A stretch of DNA of 64,000 bases from Chryseobacterium culicis (GTDB lineage: Bacteria; Bacteroidota; Bacteroidia; Flavobacteriales; Weeksellaceae): assembly GCF_002979755.1 (NCBI RefSeq), contig NZ_PCPP01000001.1:2264665-2328664 (forward strand). The letters are read 5' to 3'. The position numbers and the translations under genes were made by a program. Below, piece by piece: positions 33,599 through 42,697 of this stretch (position 1 is the first letter of the stretch; each line of letters opens with the position of its first letter). A model generated the notes under the pieces. The model searched no databases and was not told where the DNA came from. It worked only from the letters and a program-made list of their open reading frames with translations.

Positions 33599-34186
33599 TT
33601 AATTCGTAATATTATAGTTAGCCTGTGCATCTGTTTCACCTCCTGTATGAGTTCCGTAAACCACTCCATTTCCGCTCACTGCAGAAGTTTCAGAAACCGT
33701 TACCGGTTCATGGAACAGAGTAAGAACCAATTGACTAGGTGCAGAAGCATTTTTTACAGCCGTATTTACGACCCATTTTGTTTTCAACCCTACGCGATTT
33801 CCATCATCTCTTTTGGAAGATTCATCATCGGTACGCGTTAAAGTAATATCAGAGTTGGGAAAGTTATAGACTAAGAAATGTTCATTTTTAGCCTCTTTAA
33901 TTTCCTGAGTCGCATCTTCATCACCATTCTTGAAAATTACTTCCACATTATAGGTATGCCCGTTAATCAATTTAACATTTGGATTGGTGGTACTGTTCAC
34001 CTGATAATCATACACCACCGGCGTTCCTGTAGCTACATCGGTAACTCTTAAGAGAACATCTGAAAGTTCTTCCTGAGGAAGGTCATCTGCTTCGTCATCG
34101 CTTCTGTTACACGAGGTTAAGCTTAATGAAACTGCGAAGAATAAAAGTCCTAAGATAAGAGTCGTATTTTTAAAAATATTTTTCAT
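33599..34186 (-). CDS. Secreted lipoprotein downstream of TonB receptor
   Basis: 195 residues. A lipoprotein signal ends in SLTSC at about residue 26, followed by an acidic spacer NRSDDEADDLPQEE that suits export across the outer membrane. The rest is beta-rich, with a VTDVATGTPVVYDYQVNS repeat-like strand pair, and no recognised catalytic motif. It lies 18 bases after the receptor gene, so it may be a surface partner of that receptor. Confidence 0.65.
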   Translation of the reverse strand: MKNIFKNTTLILGLLFFAVSLSLTSCNRSDDEADDLPQEELSDVLLRVTDVATGTPVVYDYQVNSTTNPNVKLINGHTYNVEVIFKNGDEDATQEIKEAKNEHFLVYNFPNSDITLTRTDDESSKRDDGNRVGLKTKWVVNTAVKNASAPSQLVLTLFHEPVTVSETSAVSGNGVVYGTHTGGETDAQANYNITN

Positions 34187-34204
34187 GTTTTTGATTTTAA
34201 ATAA

Positions 34205-36598
34205 TTAAAATTGATATTTAAGAGTTAAAATAAAGTTTCTTCCCATTTCGTTGGAAAAGAAACGAAGTCTGTTCAGATAATCTCTGTAAGACGTATTGAA
34301 TACATTTCGGACTGAAAAATCAATTCCGAAATTTTTAGACAGATTCACCCCTGTCTGAAGGTTCCAAAGCGAATATCCGTTTGGAGGTGTAGAGATATCT
34401 ACTTCTTCATTGTAAGCATTTCCATCTGAATCGAATAGTCTGATTGGAACATTATAAACCGGAAATCTTGTCTGTTTCAGATAGGTATTGTTACTTACTG
34501 AAACATAGAAGTTTTTCCATTCTTTTTTATTGAATTCCAATGAATTGTTAAAATTCGGAGGCATCATGAGGATAAGGGGTACATTATGGGTTGTATCCTG
34601 TCCATACACATAGGAACCGCTTCCCTTATAGGTCAGATTATCTGTAATTTTCAGCTGAGCATCAATATCAATTCCATACATTTTTGCATTGATCTGCTGA
34701 TAGTTGTAAACTACAAAAGCCCCACCCCATTGCGTATTCTGATATCCTGTAGGAATCTGGTTGATGAAATTCTGAGTATAAAAGAAATACGGGTTTACCG
34801 AAATACTTAATCCTTTTAAGACATGTGCTTTAACGTCTGCCACCAAATTAAACTGATTTCCTGTCTCGCTTTTCATTCTCATATCTCCTCTTTCAATAAT
34901 GGCTGCGGAATGGTGAAGCCCGTCTGCAAAGAGTTCGGCAATATTCGGAGATCTTGAAACTCTTGCGTAGTTAAATTTCAGGTCAAAATATTCAGATGGA
35001 TGATAAACAATTCCTCCGTTTACTGAAATATTATTATAACTTAAAGATGGGTTGGTAAGAATTCTGTTTTGGTTGATTCTCACTACAAAGTCTGAATAAT
35101 CTGCGGCATATTGCTTATTCCAGTCGCTCAGATCATACCATTTTGTTACATCATAATGATCATAATCGTATCGGCCTCCCAGTTCAAGATCCAGCTCAGG
35201 TGCAATTTTATATTTTAATACGGAATAGATTCCTGCATAATATCTGTCATAATTCGGGACAAGACGCCTTGCCTCGGTCTGAGTATTGGAATAGTTATTC
35301 TGATATCCTGCATTAATCCCTGTTTCAAGATTCCATTTTCCTCTTTCGATCAGGTGGTTCACATTCAGATCATTGGTGATCAGCTCAAGATCCAGTGCAG
35401 GTTTTTTGCTAAGTTGTTCTGTACGTCTTATATCATATTCCTTTCTATGATTGTACTGGAAGCTATACGTAGCCGTGATTTTTCCAAAATTTTCAAACCT
35501 TTTATAAGCAGAAACTTTAGCAATATGATGCTCAATTTCCTGTTTAGGATTATCGATATCATAACTAAAATCCCTTTGGTAGATTGGTTCTGGTGAAGTA
35601 AGAGCATTACGCAGATCTTCAGAATTCCCTACGTGAGAACTTCTAAGAATCCCGACTGTGCTTTTCGTCAGATAATAATCAAATGAAAAACCTTTTTCAA
35701 AGGTCATCTTCTGAACACCAAAATTAAATCCGGAGCTTTCAAGCCCTGTATTCATCAAGCCATAATCCGGAGCTTCAAGATCACCCAGTTTTTTATAGCT
35801 TCCATTGGTTTTTATGGCCCAGCCGTTTTCCCAGGTTTTTGCCAGTTTTACATTAAGATCAGCTCCTCTTCCGTTAGAAATTCCGGAAAGAGAAACATTT
35901 CCCATGATTGTATCTTTTTTAGGTAAAACCTGAGGCTGTAAAACAACGACTCCTCCTACCGCTCCGGCTCCATACTTCAAAGCCGATGCTCCTTTAATCA
36001 CGTCAATATGTTCAAAATTATTGACATCTACGTTAGGTGCATGTTCTACGCCCCATTCCTGTTCAGCAAGCTTTACCCCATCATTCATAATAGAAACCCG
36101 GCTTCCATAAAGTCCATGGATAATAGGTTTTGCAATATTATTTCCTGTTTTAAGAACGTTAACACCGGAAATATTGGTTAGTAAATTTCCTAAGTTTTCG
36201 GTAACATTTCTTGAAATCATTGATTTATCAAGGGTTTTCACCACCATGCTTCCGTTGTTCTTGTGACTTCCGTGAACCGTCACTGTTTCGATGTCTTTGA
36301 CGTGATGTTCCAGCGTAATCACCAGATGAACATCCTGATCAACTCCTATATTTTCAGTATAATCATTGCAATCAGGATGTTGTGCAATGAGTGTATACTT
36401 CCCTGCAGGAATTTTGTCAAAAGAAAATTGACCTTTCTTGTTTGTTTTAGCTGTAAAGTTCCCGATTTTAATCACCGCATTGTCCAGCAATGTTTTATCA
36501 TGGAAATCATGAACGGTTCCCTCTACAGTATAAGTTTTTTGTGCACTTGTAAATACTGATCCGCAAAAGATCAGCAGCAGGCAATATATCAATTTCAT
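34205..36598 (-). CDS. TonB-dependent outer-membrane receptor, probable metal (zinc) uptake
   Basis: 797 residues from the ATG at 36598, which precedes a signal peptide (IYCLLLIFCGSVFTSAQ). Next come a carboxypeptidase-like regulatory beta-sandwich (about 22-100), a plug domain (NISGVNVLKTG, HGLYGSRVSIMNDGV, AEQEWGVEHAPNVD, KGASALKYGAGAVGG) and a 22-strand barrel ending in aromatic ILTLKYQF. The EQEWGVEHAP plug segment and His-rich loops resemble ZnuD-type receptors; the substrate is inferred, not shown. A small His/Cys protein gene precedes it and a lipoprotein follows. Confidence 0.8.
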   Translation of the reverse strand: MKLIYCLLLIFCGSVFTSAQKTYTVEGTVHDFHDKTLLDNAVIKIGNFTAKTNKKGQFSFDKIPAGKYTLIAQHPDCNDYTENIGVDQDVHLVITLEHHVKDIETVTVHGSHKNNGSMVVKTLDKSMISRNVTENLGNLLTNISGVNVLKTGNNIAKPIIHGLYGSRVSIMNDGVKLAEQEWGVEHAPNVDVNNFEHIDVIKGASALKYGAGAVGGVVVLQPQVLPKKDTIMGNVSLSGISNGRGADLNVKLAKTWENGWAIKTNGSYKKLGDLEAPDYGLMNTGLESSGFNFGVQKMTFEKGFSFDYYLTKSTVGILRSSHVGNSEDLRNALTSPEPIYQRDFSYDIDNPKQEIEHHIAKVSAYKRFENFGKITATYSFQYNHRKEYDIRRTEQLSKKPALDLELITNDLNVNHLIERGKWNLETGINAGYQNNYSNTQTEARRLVPNYDRYYAGIYSVLKYKIAPELDLELGGRYDYDHYDVTKWYDLSDWNKQYAADYSDFVVRINQNRILTNPSLSYNNISVNGGIVYHPSEYFDLKFNYARVSRSPNIAELFADGLHHSAAIIERGDMRMKSETGNQFNLVADVKAHVLKGLSISVNPYFFYTQNFINQIPTGYQNTQWGGAFVVYNYQQINAKMYGIDIDAQLKITDNLTYKGSGSYVYGQDTTHNVPLILMMPPNFNNSLEFNKKEWKNFYVSVSNNTYLKQTRFPVYNVPIRLFDSDGNAYNEEVDISTPPNGYSLWNLQTGVNLSKNFGIDFSVRNVFNTSYRDYLNRLRFFSNEMGRNFILTLKYQF

Positions 36599-36855
36599 TG
36601 TAAATAGATTGATTGCGTACCCTTTTTCAATAAGGTACATTTTCGTTAAAATTTGTGGAAGGGTTAGTTTAATTGTAAAATGTATGTTGTACAATGTAAA
36701 AAGTATAATGTCTAATGAGAAGTTAGAAGCGGTAATTAAATATCAATTACAAGCTATCCGTTGTTTCCCAACAACGTTGAACCTTAAACTTAAAATTTTA
36801 AGTATTAAACATTGAACTTAAAGTATCAAACTTTAAACCCTATAGAATCTATGAA
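36599..36855. other. Intergenic region upstream of the TonB receptor gene
   Basis: AT-rich with no credible gene. GTACAATGTAAAAAGTAT (near 36691) recurs near 47998, so part of it is a dispersed short repeat. Near 36770-36820 short TTAAA and TTAAG segments are repeated. Regulatory sites for the receptor are expected here, but no clear Fur or Zur palindrome is seen. Confidence 0.4.
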
Positions 36856-37212
36856 TTATGAAAGTGCGGGCGGTCCCCGAAGCTGAAAAGTGAATTTGGT
36901 CTGTGACCAGATTTTCTCCTGGATGGCGATGATCTGTTTTACTTCATGGCTGTAATGCTCAAAAGTAAAATTGAATTCTTCAGGAGCTAATGTATGTCCG
37001 GTAACCAAAAAGTGGCAGGCCAGACAGTCGCCAGCTTTCTCTTTAGTAACGGCTTTCGTCATCGTATTCTCGACTTTTTTAAGATGAAATGCCTTAAAAT
37101 AATCTACTGAATCGTGGTGGTGAAAGCTTTGAGAAAGCAGCGCAAGGAAATATACTCCAAACAATAGCTTGGAGATAAAACTCTTTAGGTTTCTGCTTTC
37201 TTTAAAAATCAT
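36856..37212 (-). CDS. Small His/Cys-rich membrane-anchored protein
   Basis: 118 residues. One N-terminal hydrophobic helix (FISKLLFGVYFLALLSQSF) is followed by HHHDS, a CLACHFL motif (CxxCH), and a C-terminal FQLRGPPALS tail of the type seen in small metal-associated proteins beside TonB receptors. CxxCH could bind haem or zinc; with no other cytochrome feature, metal binding is favoured. It precedes the receptor on the same strand. TAATTTTG ends four bases before its ATG. Confidence 0.65.
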   Translation of the reverse strand: MIFKESRNLKSFISKLLFGVYFLALLSQSFHHHDSVDYFKAFHLKKVENTMTKAVTKEKAGDCLACHFLVTGHTLAPEEFNFTFEHYSHEVKQIIAIQEKIWSQTKFTFQLRGPPALS

Positions 37213-37216
37213 GGTT

Positions 37217-37224
37217 CAAAATTA
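37217..37224 (-). promoter_or_regulatory. TAnnTTTG -7 element abutting small His/Cys protein start
   Basis: Minus strand TAATTTTG, then AACC, then the ATG at 37212. It may drive the metal-uptake locus, although 257 bases separate this gene from the receptor gene. Confidence 0.45.
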
Positions 37225-37310
37225 TGAAAATAATTTAATTGTTTCCTTAAAGTTTTATTAAATTACTTAATGACTATTGATAATATGTAGAAATGAGTAA
37301 GATTTTGTTA

Positions 37311-37350
37311 CAAAAAAAATGCTTCATAATTTTTAGTTAATGAAGCATTT
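37311..37350 (-). terminator. Terminator of ABC-F gene
   Basis: Minus strand AAATGCTTCAT/ATGAAGCATTT with a 12-base loop, then U-rich. It lies nine bases after the ABC-F stop. Confidence 0.75.
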
Positions 37351-37359
37351 ATATTTCGT

Positions 37360-39285
37360 TTAATCCAGTTGGGTTCCAAGATATTCCCATTCCTGCAAAG
37401 CGGTATCCAGCTCTTCCTTAGCTTTATTATATTGTTCTAAGGTTTCATCTGAAGGGTTTTCTTTGGCAAAAGAAGCTTCCATTTCTTCTACTTTTGTTTC
37501 AAGCTCAGAAATTTTCTCTTCTACTTTCTTGATTTTATTCTGAATATTTTTTTGTTCTTTACTGACAATATTTGAAGACTGGCTGCTTACAACAGGTTTT
37601 TCTTCCACTTTCTTAGGCTCTACCTTTACTTCGCTATGAAGTTTCGCCTTTTCTGCAGAAATCTCTCTGATGGTTTCCTTTTGTCTGTATTCAAGATATT
37701 CATTGATATCCCCAAGGAATTCTTTCATTTTCCCATCACGGAATTCATAGATCTTATCACAAAGTCCCTGAAGGAATTCTCTGTCGTGCGAGATTACAAT
37801 TAGGGTTCCTTCAAAATTCTGCAGCGCCAGCTTGATGATTTCTTTAGACTGGATGTCCAGGTGATTGGTAGGTTCATCCATGATCAATGTGTTGAAAGGA
37901 CGAAGCAATAGTTTACAAAGCGCCAGACGGTTTCTCTCACCTCCGGAAAGTACTTTTGTTTTCTTAGTAACGGCATCACCCTGGAAAAGGAAAGATCCTA
38001 ATAAGTCTCTTACTCTAGGTCTTGTTTCTTCTGTTGCCGCATCTTCTGCTTCTTCCAGAACCGTTTTATTGGGGGTCAACACCTCTTCCTGATTCTGTGC
38101 AAAGTAACCGATGTTTACATTATGACCAAGATTCCAAGCTCCTGAGTAGTCTTTGATATCTCCTGCTAAAATTTTAGCTAACGTTGTTTTTCCCTGTCCG
38201 TTCTGTCCTAAAAGAGCAATTCTGTCTCCTCTCTGAACGATAAAATCTACATTGTCAAAAATCTGTTTCTGCCCATATGCTTTTCCAAGATTTGCAGCTT
38301 CGAAGATTACTTTCCCCGGAACCATAGACTGTACGAAACGGATATTGAATTTTGAAACGTCCTCGTTATCCACTTCGATACGTTCAATTTTATCTAATTT
38401 CTTAATAAGCGACTGTGCAAAAGAGGCTTTGGTAGCACTGGCACGGAACTTATTAATATTGTCTTCCATCTGCTTGATCTCCGCATCCTGATTCTTTTTA
38501 GCCTGAATCAGTTTTTCACGGCGATCTTCTCTCATGACAAGATATTTGGAATAGTTGGCTTTATAATCGTCAACTTTTTTATTGTTGATATCAAAAGTAC
38601 GGTTACAAACCGCTGTCATAAACTGTTTATCGTGACTTACCAGAACAATAGCTCCGGGATAGTCTTTCAGGAAGTTCTCCAACCAGATGATGGATTCCAT
38701 ATCCAGGTGGTTGGTAGGCTCATCGAGAAGCATAATATCATTCTTCTGAAGAAGTAATTTTGCCAATTCGATTCTCATTCTCCATCCTCCGGAAAATTCA
38801 TCAGTGATTTTTTGGAAATCGTCTGCTTTAAATCCTAAACCAAATAACACTTTTTCCATGTCACCTTCAAGATTATAGGCATCATGGTTCATCAAAAGGT
38901 CGTTCAGTTCGGTCATTTTATTAATCAGATCCGTGTAAGAATCGCTTTCATAATCTGTTCTGACAGTCATTTGATGATTCACCTCTTCAAGCTCATCTTT
39001 CCAGGCATTAATCTGTTCAAAAGCCTGCATGGTTTCCGCCCATACCGTTCTTCCTTTTACAAAATCAAGATCCTGCTTCAGGAAACCAATGGTAACACTT
39101 CCTTCCGTCACCACTTCTCCTTCATAGAAATTAATTTCTCCGGACAGCATTTTTAATAAAGTGGATTTACCCGCTCCATTTTTACCTACCAGACCTACTT
39201 TATCATCCTTTTTAATGGTGAAATTGACATTTTGAAATAAATAATTTCCTGAATGATGTAATCCTAAACTTTGAACCGAAAGCAT
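37360..39285 (-). CDS. ABC-F family ATPase
   Basis: 641 residues, two ABC cassettes on one chain and no membrane segments. Walker A: GLVGKNGAGKSTLLKML and ALLGQNGQGKTTLAKIL; signatures FSGGWRMRIELAKLL and LSGGERNRLALCKLL; Walker B IMLLDEPTNHLD and TLIMDEPTNHLD. A linker helix pair joins the cassettes, and a C-terminal coiled coil (about 560-641) is rich in Lys and Glu. Such proteins act on the ribosome (EttA, Uup, YheS); a drug-resistance member cannot be excluded but there is no cue for it. TATTTTTG lies upstream at 39333-39326. Confidence 0.9.
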   Translation of the reverse strand: MLSVQSLGLHHSGNYLFQNVNFTIKKDDKVGLVGKNGAGKSTLLKMLSGEINFYEGEVVTEGSVTIGFLKQDLDFVKGRTVWAETMQAFEQINAWKDELEEVNHQMTVRTDYESDSYTDLINKMTELNDLLMNHDAYNLEGDMEKVLFGLGFKADDFQKITDEFSGGWRMRIELAKLLLQKNDIMLLDEPTNHLDMESIIWLENFLKDYPGAIVLVSHDKQFMTAVCNRTFDINNKKVDDYKANYSKYLVMREDRREKLIQAKKNQDAEIKQMEDNINKFRASATKASFAQSLIKKLDKIERIEVDNEDVSKFNIRFVQSMVPGKVIFEAANLGKAYGQKQIFDNVDFIVQRGDRIALLGQNGQGKTTLAKILAGDIKDYSGAWNLGHNVNIGYFAQNQEEVLTPNKTVLEEAEDAATEETRPRVRDLLGSFLFQGDAVTKKTKVLSGGERNRLALCKLLLRPFNTLIMDEPTNHLDIQSKEIIKLALQNFEGTLIVISHDREFLQGLCDKIYEFRDGKMKEFLGDINEYLEYRQKETIREISAEKAKLHSEVKVEPKKVEEKPVVSSQSSNIVSKEQKNIQNKIKKVEEKISELETKVEEMEASFAKENPSDETLEQYNKAKEELDTALQEWEYLGTQLD

Positions 39286-39506
39286 CTTAATTAATAATTA
39301 GTAATGAATAATGAATTTTCGGGTGCAAAAATACGGAAAAAGAAATGAATAGCCCAGAAATAAAAAAACTGCCCAGTTTTGAATTGTTTTCTTTCTAAAT
39401 CAAAAACAGATAGAGATCTTAGTAAACAGAAATTTCCTCCATTTTGAGAGCAAATTTTTATTATATACATTAGAGGAATCACAAAGGAATAATGATCCGA
39501 GTTTCA

Positions 39507-40325
39507 TTACTCTAGCTCAATAGGGTTATGCCCTTTTTTCTCTGCTTCACTTATTTTTGGTTTGTTTTGCCCTTCTGAAAATACAGTACCCATACTTTCT
39601 AACTCACGTTTTGCATTTGCTCTAAAATTTGCTCTTGCATCTGATAATTCTTTTTGCGTGACTAATTTAGCCCCTTCGTATCGTATTTTTTTTATTGTAA
39701 TGGTTTTACCTTTTAATTTGGAGCTAGATACTGCTTTAACTAATTCATAATCATAATCTCCCGTTTTATCAGCTATTTTTACAATTAATCCAGGGAGACC
39801 ACTGAATTTGTATGGACCATAGGGAAAAGGAATTTCGGTTGAATACCAAGCTACCCAATCTCTACCTTTATAATTTACTTCTGCTTTTTTACAGTTAATA
39901 GAGTTAATTACTTTTGTCTCATTAACTAGCTTCCAATTACGAATTACCGGACTATTATATGATAGCAGAGTCATCCCGACTGATTCGTAAAATTCTGAAT
40001 TTTCATTTGTTTGGATAATTAAAAAGTTAGATCTTGAGGCAGGAATGCCACTTAAATCAATAATATTACTTTTTTTATTATATGCTGCTGAAAAAGCAGA
40101 ATCAAATTTCAGTTTATTTTCACTACTGAAAAAAGAACGTTTATCAGTTATTTGTAATGAATATAATTCTTTTATAATGTAGTCTCGATTTAGATTATTA
40201 GGCTTGTACTGAAGTAAGTAGGTAAACTCACCCCTTAACGAATCACTCATAGCTGTCTGAGAAAATGAAATAGAGAAAATAAATAAAAATATAATTATTA
40301 AAGTGTGTTTTTTTATAAAATTCAT
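39507..40325 (-). CDS. GLPGLI family secreted protein
   Basis: 272 residues. A signal peptide (HTLIIIFLFIFSISFSQ) leads into a beta-rich protein with the naming motif FSGLPGLIVKI near residue 173, preceded by IPFPYGPYK. CKKAEVNYKGRDWVAWYSTEI just upstream is also typical. The family is confined to Bacteroidota and has unknown function, often near small secreted peptides or TonB receptors. Here the next gene upstream on the same strand encodes a 99-residue Cys-rich peptide, which fits that pattern. Confidence 0.88.
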   Translation of the reverse strand: MNFIKKHTLIIIFLFIFSISFSQTAMSDSLRGEFTYLLQYKPNNLNRDYIIKELYSLQITDKRSFFSSENKLKFDSAFSAAYNKKSNIIDLSGIPASRSNFLIIQTNENSEFYESVGMTLLSYNSPVIRNWKLVNETKVINSINCKKAEVNYKGRDWVAWYSTEIPFPYGPYKFSGLPGLIVKIADKTGDYDYELVKAVSSSKLKGKTITIKKIRYEGAKLVTQKELSDARANFRANAKRELESMGTVFSEGQNKPKISEAEKKGHNPIELE

Positions 40326-40485
40326 AATGTATCATTTACAAGAAACGCTCAAAAAAACTTTGTATACACTCTTTTTTAATTGTAATTAAACAAGTAACTT
40401 TTCAAAGGTAAACACAAACTATTTTTTGAACGTTTTCTTTTTAGATTAATCTAATTAATTAATTTTATTCTTTATATTCAGTTAG

Positions 40486-40785
40486 TTAAGGAGTATATGG
40501 ACTGTCATACATACAGTAATTACTTTGAATATTGGATCCCCAAGTATTCCATTGACCCTCAGACCAATCTTGGCAAGTATATGCTGATGTGCAAGATACT
40601 ACTACTGTTCTACATTCAGCAAAGAATGCTGCTTTTGCTTTAGTTTTAGTATTTTTCTTTGACAAGACGGTTTTTTTAGTAACCGCTGTAACTTCTTTTG
40701 CTTTAGAATTTACTTTCTCCAAGTTTCCTTTTGCACTTGCAAAACCTGCTATACCAGCCATAGCAATAAATAATAATTTTTTCAT
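40486..40785 (-). CDS. Small secreted cysteine-containing peptide
   Basis: 99 residues from the ATG at 40785. A signal peptide (LLFIAMAGIAGFASA) is followed by a Lys/Thr-rich spacer (VTKKTVLSKKNTKTKAKAAF) and a C-terminal 40-residue core with four cysteines (CRTVVVSC, TCQDW, NYCMY), three tryptophans and many Asn/Ser/Tyr. The leader-spacer-core layout resembles secreted precursor peptides, but no maturation enzyme is adjacent. It lies 160 bases upstream of the GLPGLI gene on the same strand. No known family recognised. Confidence 0.6.
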   Translation of the reverse strand: MKKLLFIAMAGIAGFASAKGNLEKVNSKAKEVTAVTKKTVLSKKNTKTKAKAAFFAECRTVVVSCTSAYTCQDWSEGQWNTWGSNIQSNYCMYDSPYTP

Positions 40786-41134
40786 GATTGTAATAAATTT
40801 ATAAAATTGAGTAACTAATATAAGAACATAAATCAATCAAAAGAGAAAAATTTAATTATGTTAATCTACTCATTTAATGCAAATTAAACACTTAAAACAT
40901 AAATATATAATTTAATAAGTTATATTTCATTATATAATGAAATATTTAAAATAATATTGAATTATTTATAGAATAAAATATTTTTACAGTTGTTGGTTTA
41001 CAGTAGTACATTATGAGAATTTTAGTTTTATCCGAATGTGAAGAACCATTTCTATTCAGATTAGCCAAACTTTTTGCTTAGCCCCAATTTTTGCACTTGT
41101 TGCCTTTTTTCCCTATATGTAATACATAAAACAT
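40786..41134. other. AT-rich intergenic stretch upstream of the small peptide gene
   Basis: Nearly pure A/T up to about 40985, then slightly more mixed sequence. A 22-codon forward frame (41013-41081) has no supporting signal and is not called. No repeat from the other families is recognisable here. Confidence 0.5.
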
Positions 41135-41163
41135 AAAAAAGGAGACACCAAGCAGATGTCTCC
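41135..41163 (-). terminator. Terminator of DUF2235 gene
   Basis: Minus strand GGAGACA/TGTCTCC with a nine-base loop, followed by six U residues. It lies 33 bases after the stop. Confidence 0.85.
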
Positions 41164-41195
41164 TAACCTAAATTTAAAACTGAGAAGCTTGGGCA

Positions 41196-42548
41196 CTAAT
41201 TCTTCATTTCATTTAATATAATAGTTGCCGGCGTTTTTAAAATGGTACGAACCCAGATATCATTATTGGGAACGCTTGTCCCATAAAGGAAATCAGCAAC
41301 AAAACTGTCTTCCGGCAAGTGAAGCTCTACAGAAAGTCTTGTCTGGCTTGCTTCATCTACAGAGGTGCTGCTTGAGACATTGAGTCCGTTGTTGATCAAC
41401 TCAATATTAATTTCCCGCTGAGTTCTGTACTGGAAACTATCACTGTACAGTCCAAAGTTTGATGAGATATGGGTATAATCTGCAAATCTTCCGAAGTCAT
41501 ATATTGGTTTTTTGTTGATGGAAAGGTCTTTTAAATATTCTTTCATTTTGGTATAAAAACGACTAAGAAAGGAATGTTTATTATAATCTGTTCCAAAATA
41601 TGCTTCATTCTCTGTACTAAAGATCAAGGATTTTGCATTGGTTTCATCCATCATCAGTTTTCCATATACTTTTGACAGGTCATTGTATACTTTATCACGG
41701 CACACATAAGCCTGTGAAAGCCCATTAACCGTTTCTATTTTATATTCCGAGAGTAATGCCTCCCAGATTTTATTTCCATCAACATTGGTTTTTTCATTTC
41801 TGATATCTGAGATGTAGTGATGCAAATCTTCGATATTCATGAAATCTGTAGAAATATAAACAGATTGCGGTCCTTCCAGATATCCACCACCTATATCAGC
41901 ATGATCTCCGGGCACAAAAATTTCTTTCCAGACAGATGACTGATTTTCTGATTTCTGATCCTGCATGATTACCGAGTTTTCAAAAAACCCGGTAAGCGGA
42001 AAGAAAAACCTGCTTTCATTGACTGCACAGATATGCAAAGCATTCTCTACCTGTACAGGCATTTTCATATTATAGGTATTAAAAGGTTTGGACTCTACGG
42101 TATCAAAGACACCCAAAAATTTTATCCTGCAATTTCCCACCGCATAATACGTTAAAAGCTGGTTACAGAAAGTTCTTGCCAGCATACCTCCTCTTCCGAA
42201 TCCGTATATATAAAAATGATATTCTTTTGTCTTATCATCAGCAATCTGCTGCACAAAATCTCCAGCTTTCTGAAGTTTATCATCGGAAGAATATCCTCTT
42301 CCATAGGGTGGATTTGCACAGGTTGCCATAGCAAAGTTACTATCTTCATTGCCCGTTACAGTACCGATTCCTTCAATATATATTTTTTCATCTCCCGCAA
42401 ATAAACTGTATAATTTATAGATGTTGGTAAATGTACCATAATAGCTTTCATTATTATTCAGTGGTTTATCCGGTGAAAGAATATTTACCCCATTATTTCC
42501 TGTTCCGTCAAAGAAAATCCCGACGGAAATCACTCTGCTGCCATTCAT
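41196..42548 (-). CDS. DUF2235 (Tle1-like) alpha/beta hydrolase with degenerate nucleophile elbow
   Basis: 450 residues. Family motifs: VGIFFDGTGNN near residue 12, FLGVFDTVES, and PGDHADIGGGY. The nucleophile elbow, normally GFSRG, reads YGFGRGGMLAR, so the catalytic Ser is Gly at about residue 118 (codon GGA). The Asp and His regions are kept. Related enzymes are type VI secretion phospholipase effectors, but no T6SS genes are in the window. It may be an inactive effector, a binding protein, or use another residue. It lies 150 bases after the two-component genes. Confidence 0.78.
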   Translation of the reverse strand: MNGSRVISVGIFFDGTGNNGVNILSPDKPLNNNESYYGTFTNIYKLYSLFAGDEKIYIEGIGTVTGNEDSNFAMATCANPPYGRGYSSDDKLQKAGDFVQQIADDKTKEYHFYIYGFGRGGMLARTFCNQLLTYYAVGNCRIKFLGVFDTVESKPFNTYNMKMPVQVENALHICAVNESRFFFPLTGFFENSVIMQDQKSENQSSVWKEIFVPGDHADIGGGYLEGPQSVYISTDFMNIEDLHHYISDIRNEKTNVDGNKIWEALLSEYKIETVNGLSQAYVCRDKVYNDLSKVYGKLMMDETNAKSLIFSTENEAYFGTDYNKHSFLSRFYTKMKEYLKDLSINKKPIYDFGRFADYTHISSNFGLYSDSFQYRTQREINIELINNGLNVSSSTSVDEASQTRLSVELHLPEDSFVADFLYGTSVPNNDIWVRTILKTPATIILNEMKN

Positions 42549-42668
42549 GTTTTTACTTTAATTTTTTATTACAGATCTTGTTTGTGTTTTTTCAATTAAC
42601 ATCCCCAAAAGAGACATTTCAAAATAACAGAAGAAAAACAAAGCGAGCTAGAGTGAAAAGTACCAAAT

Positions 42669-42691
42669 AAAAAAATCCGTATTTCTACGGA
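42669..42691 (-). terminator. Terminator of two-component operon
   Basis: Minus strand TCCGTA/TACGGA with a GAAA-type loop and seven U residues. It lies just after the response regulator stop and separates it from the DUF2235 gene. Confidence 0.75.
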
Positions 42692-42697
42692 ATCAAA

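Noticed and set aside
37360..39285. Possible ribosome-protection drug-resistance ABC-F gene
   Set aside because: The motifs and C-terminal coiled coil are those of housekeeping ABC-F proteins; nothing in the neighbourhood points to resistance.
41013..41081. A 22-codon forward frame in the 40786-41134 gap
   Set aside because: Too short, no promoter or homology cue; open frames of this size are expected by chance in such AT-rich sequence.
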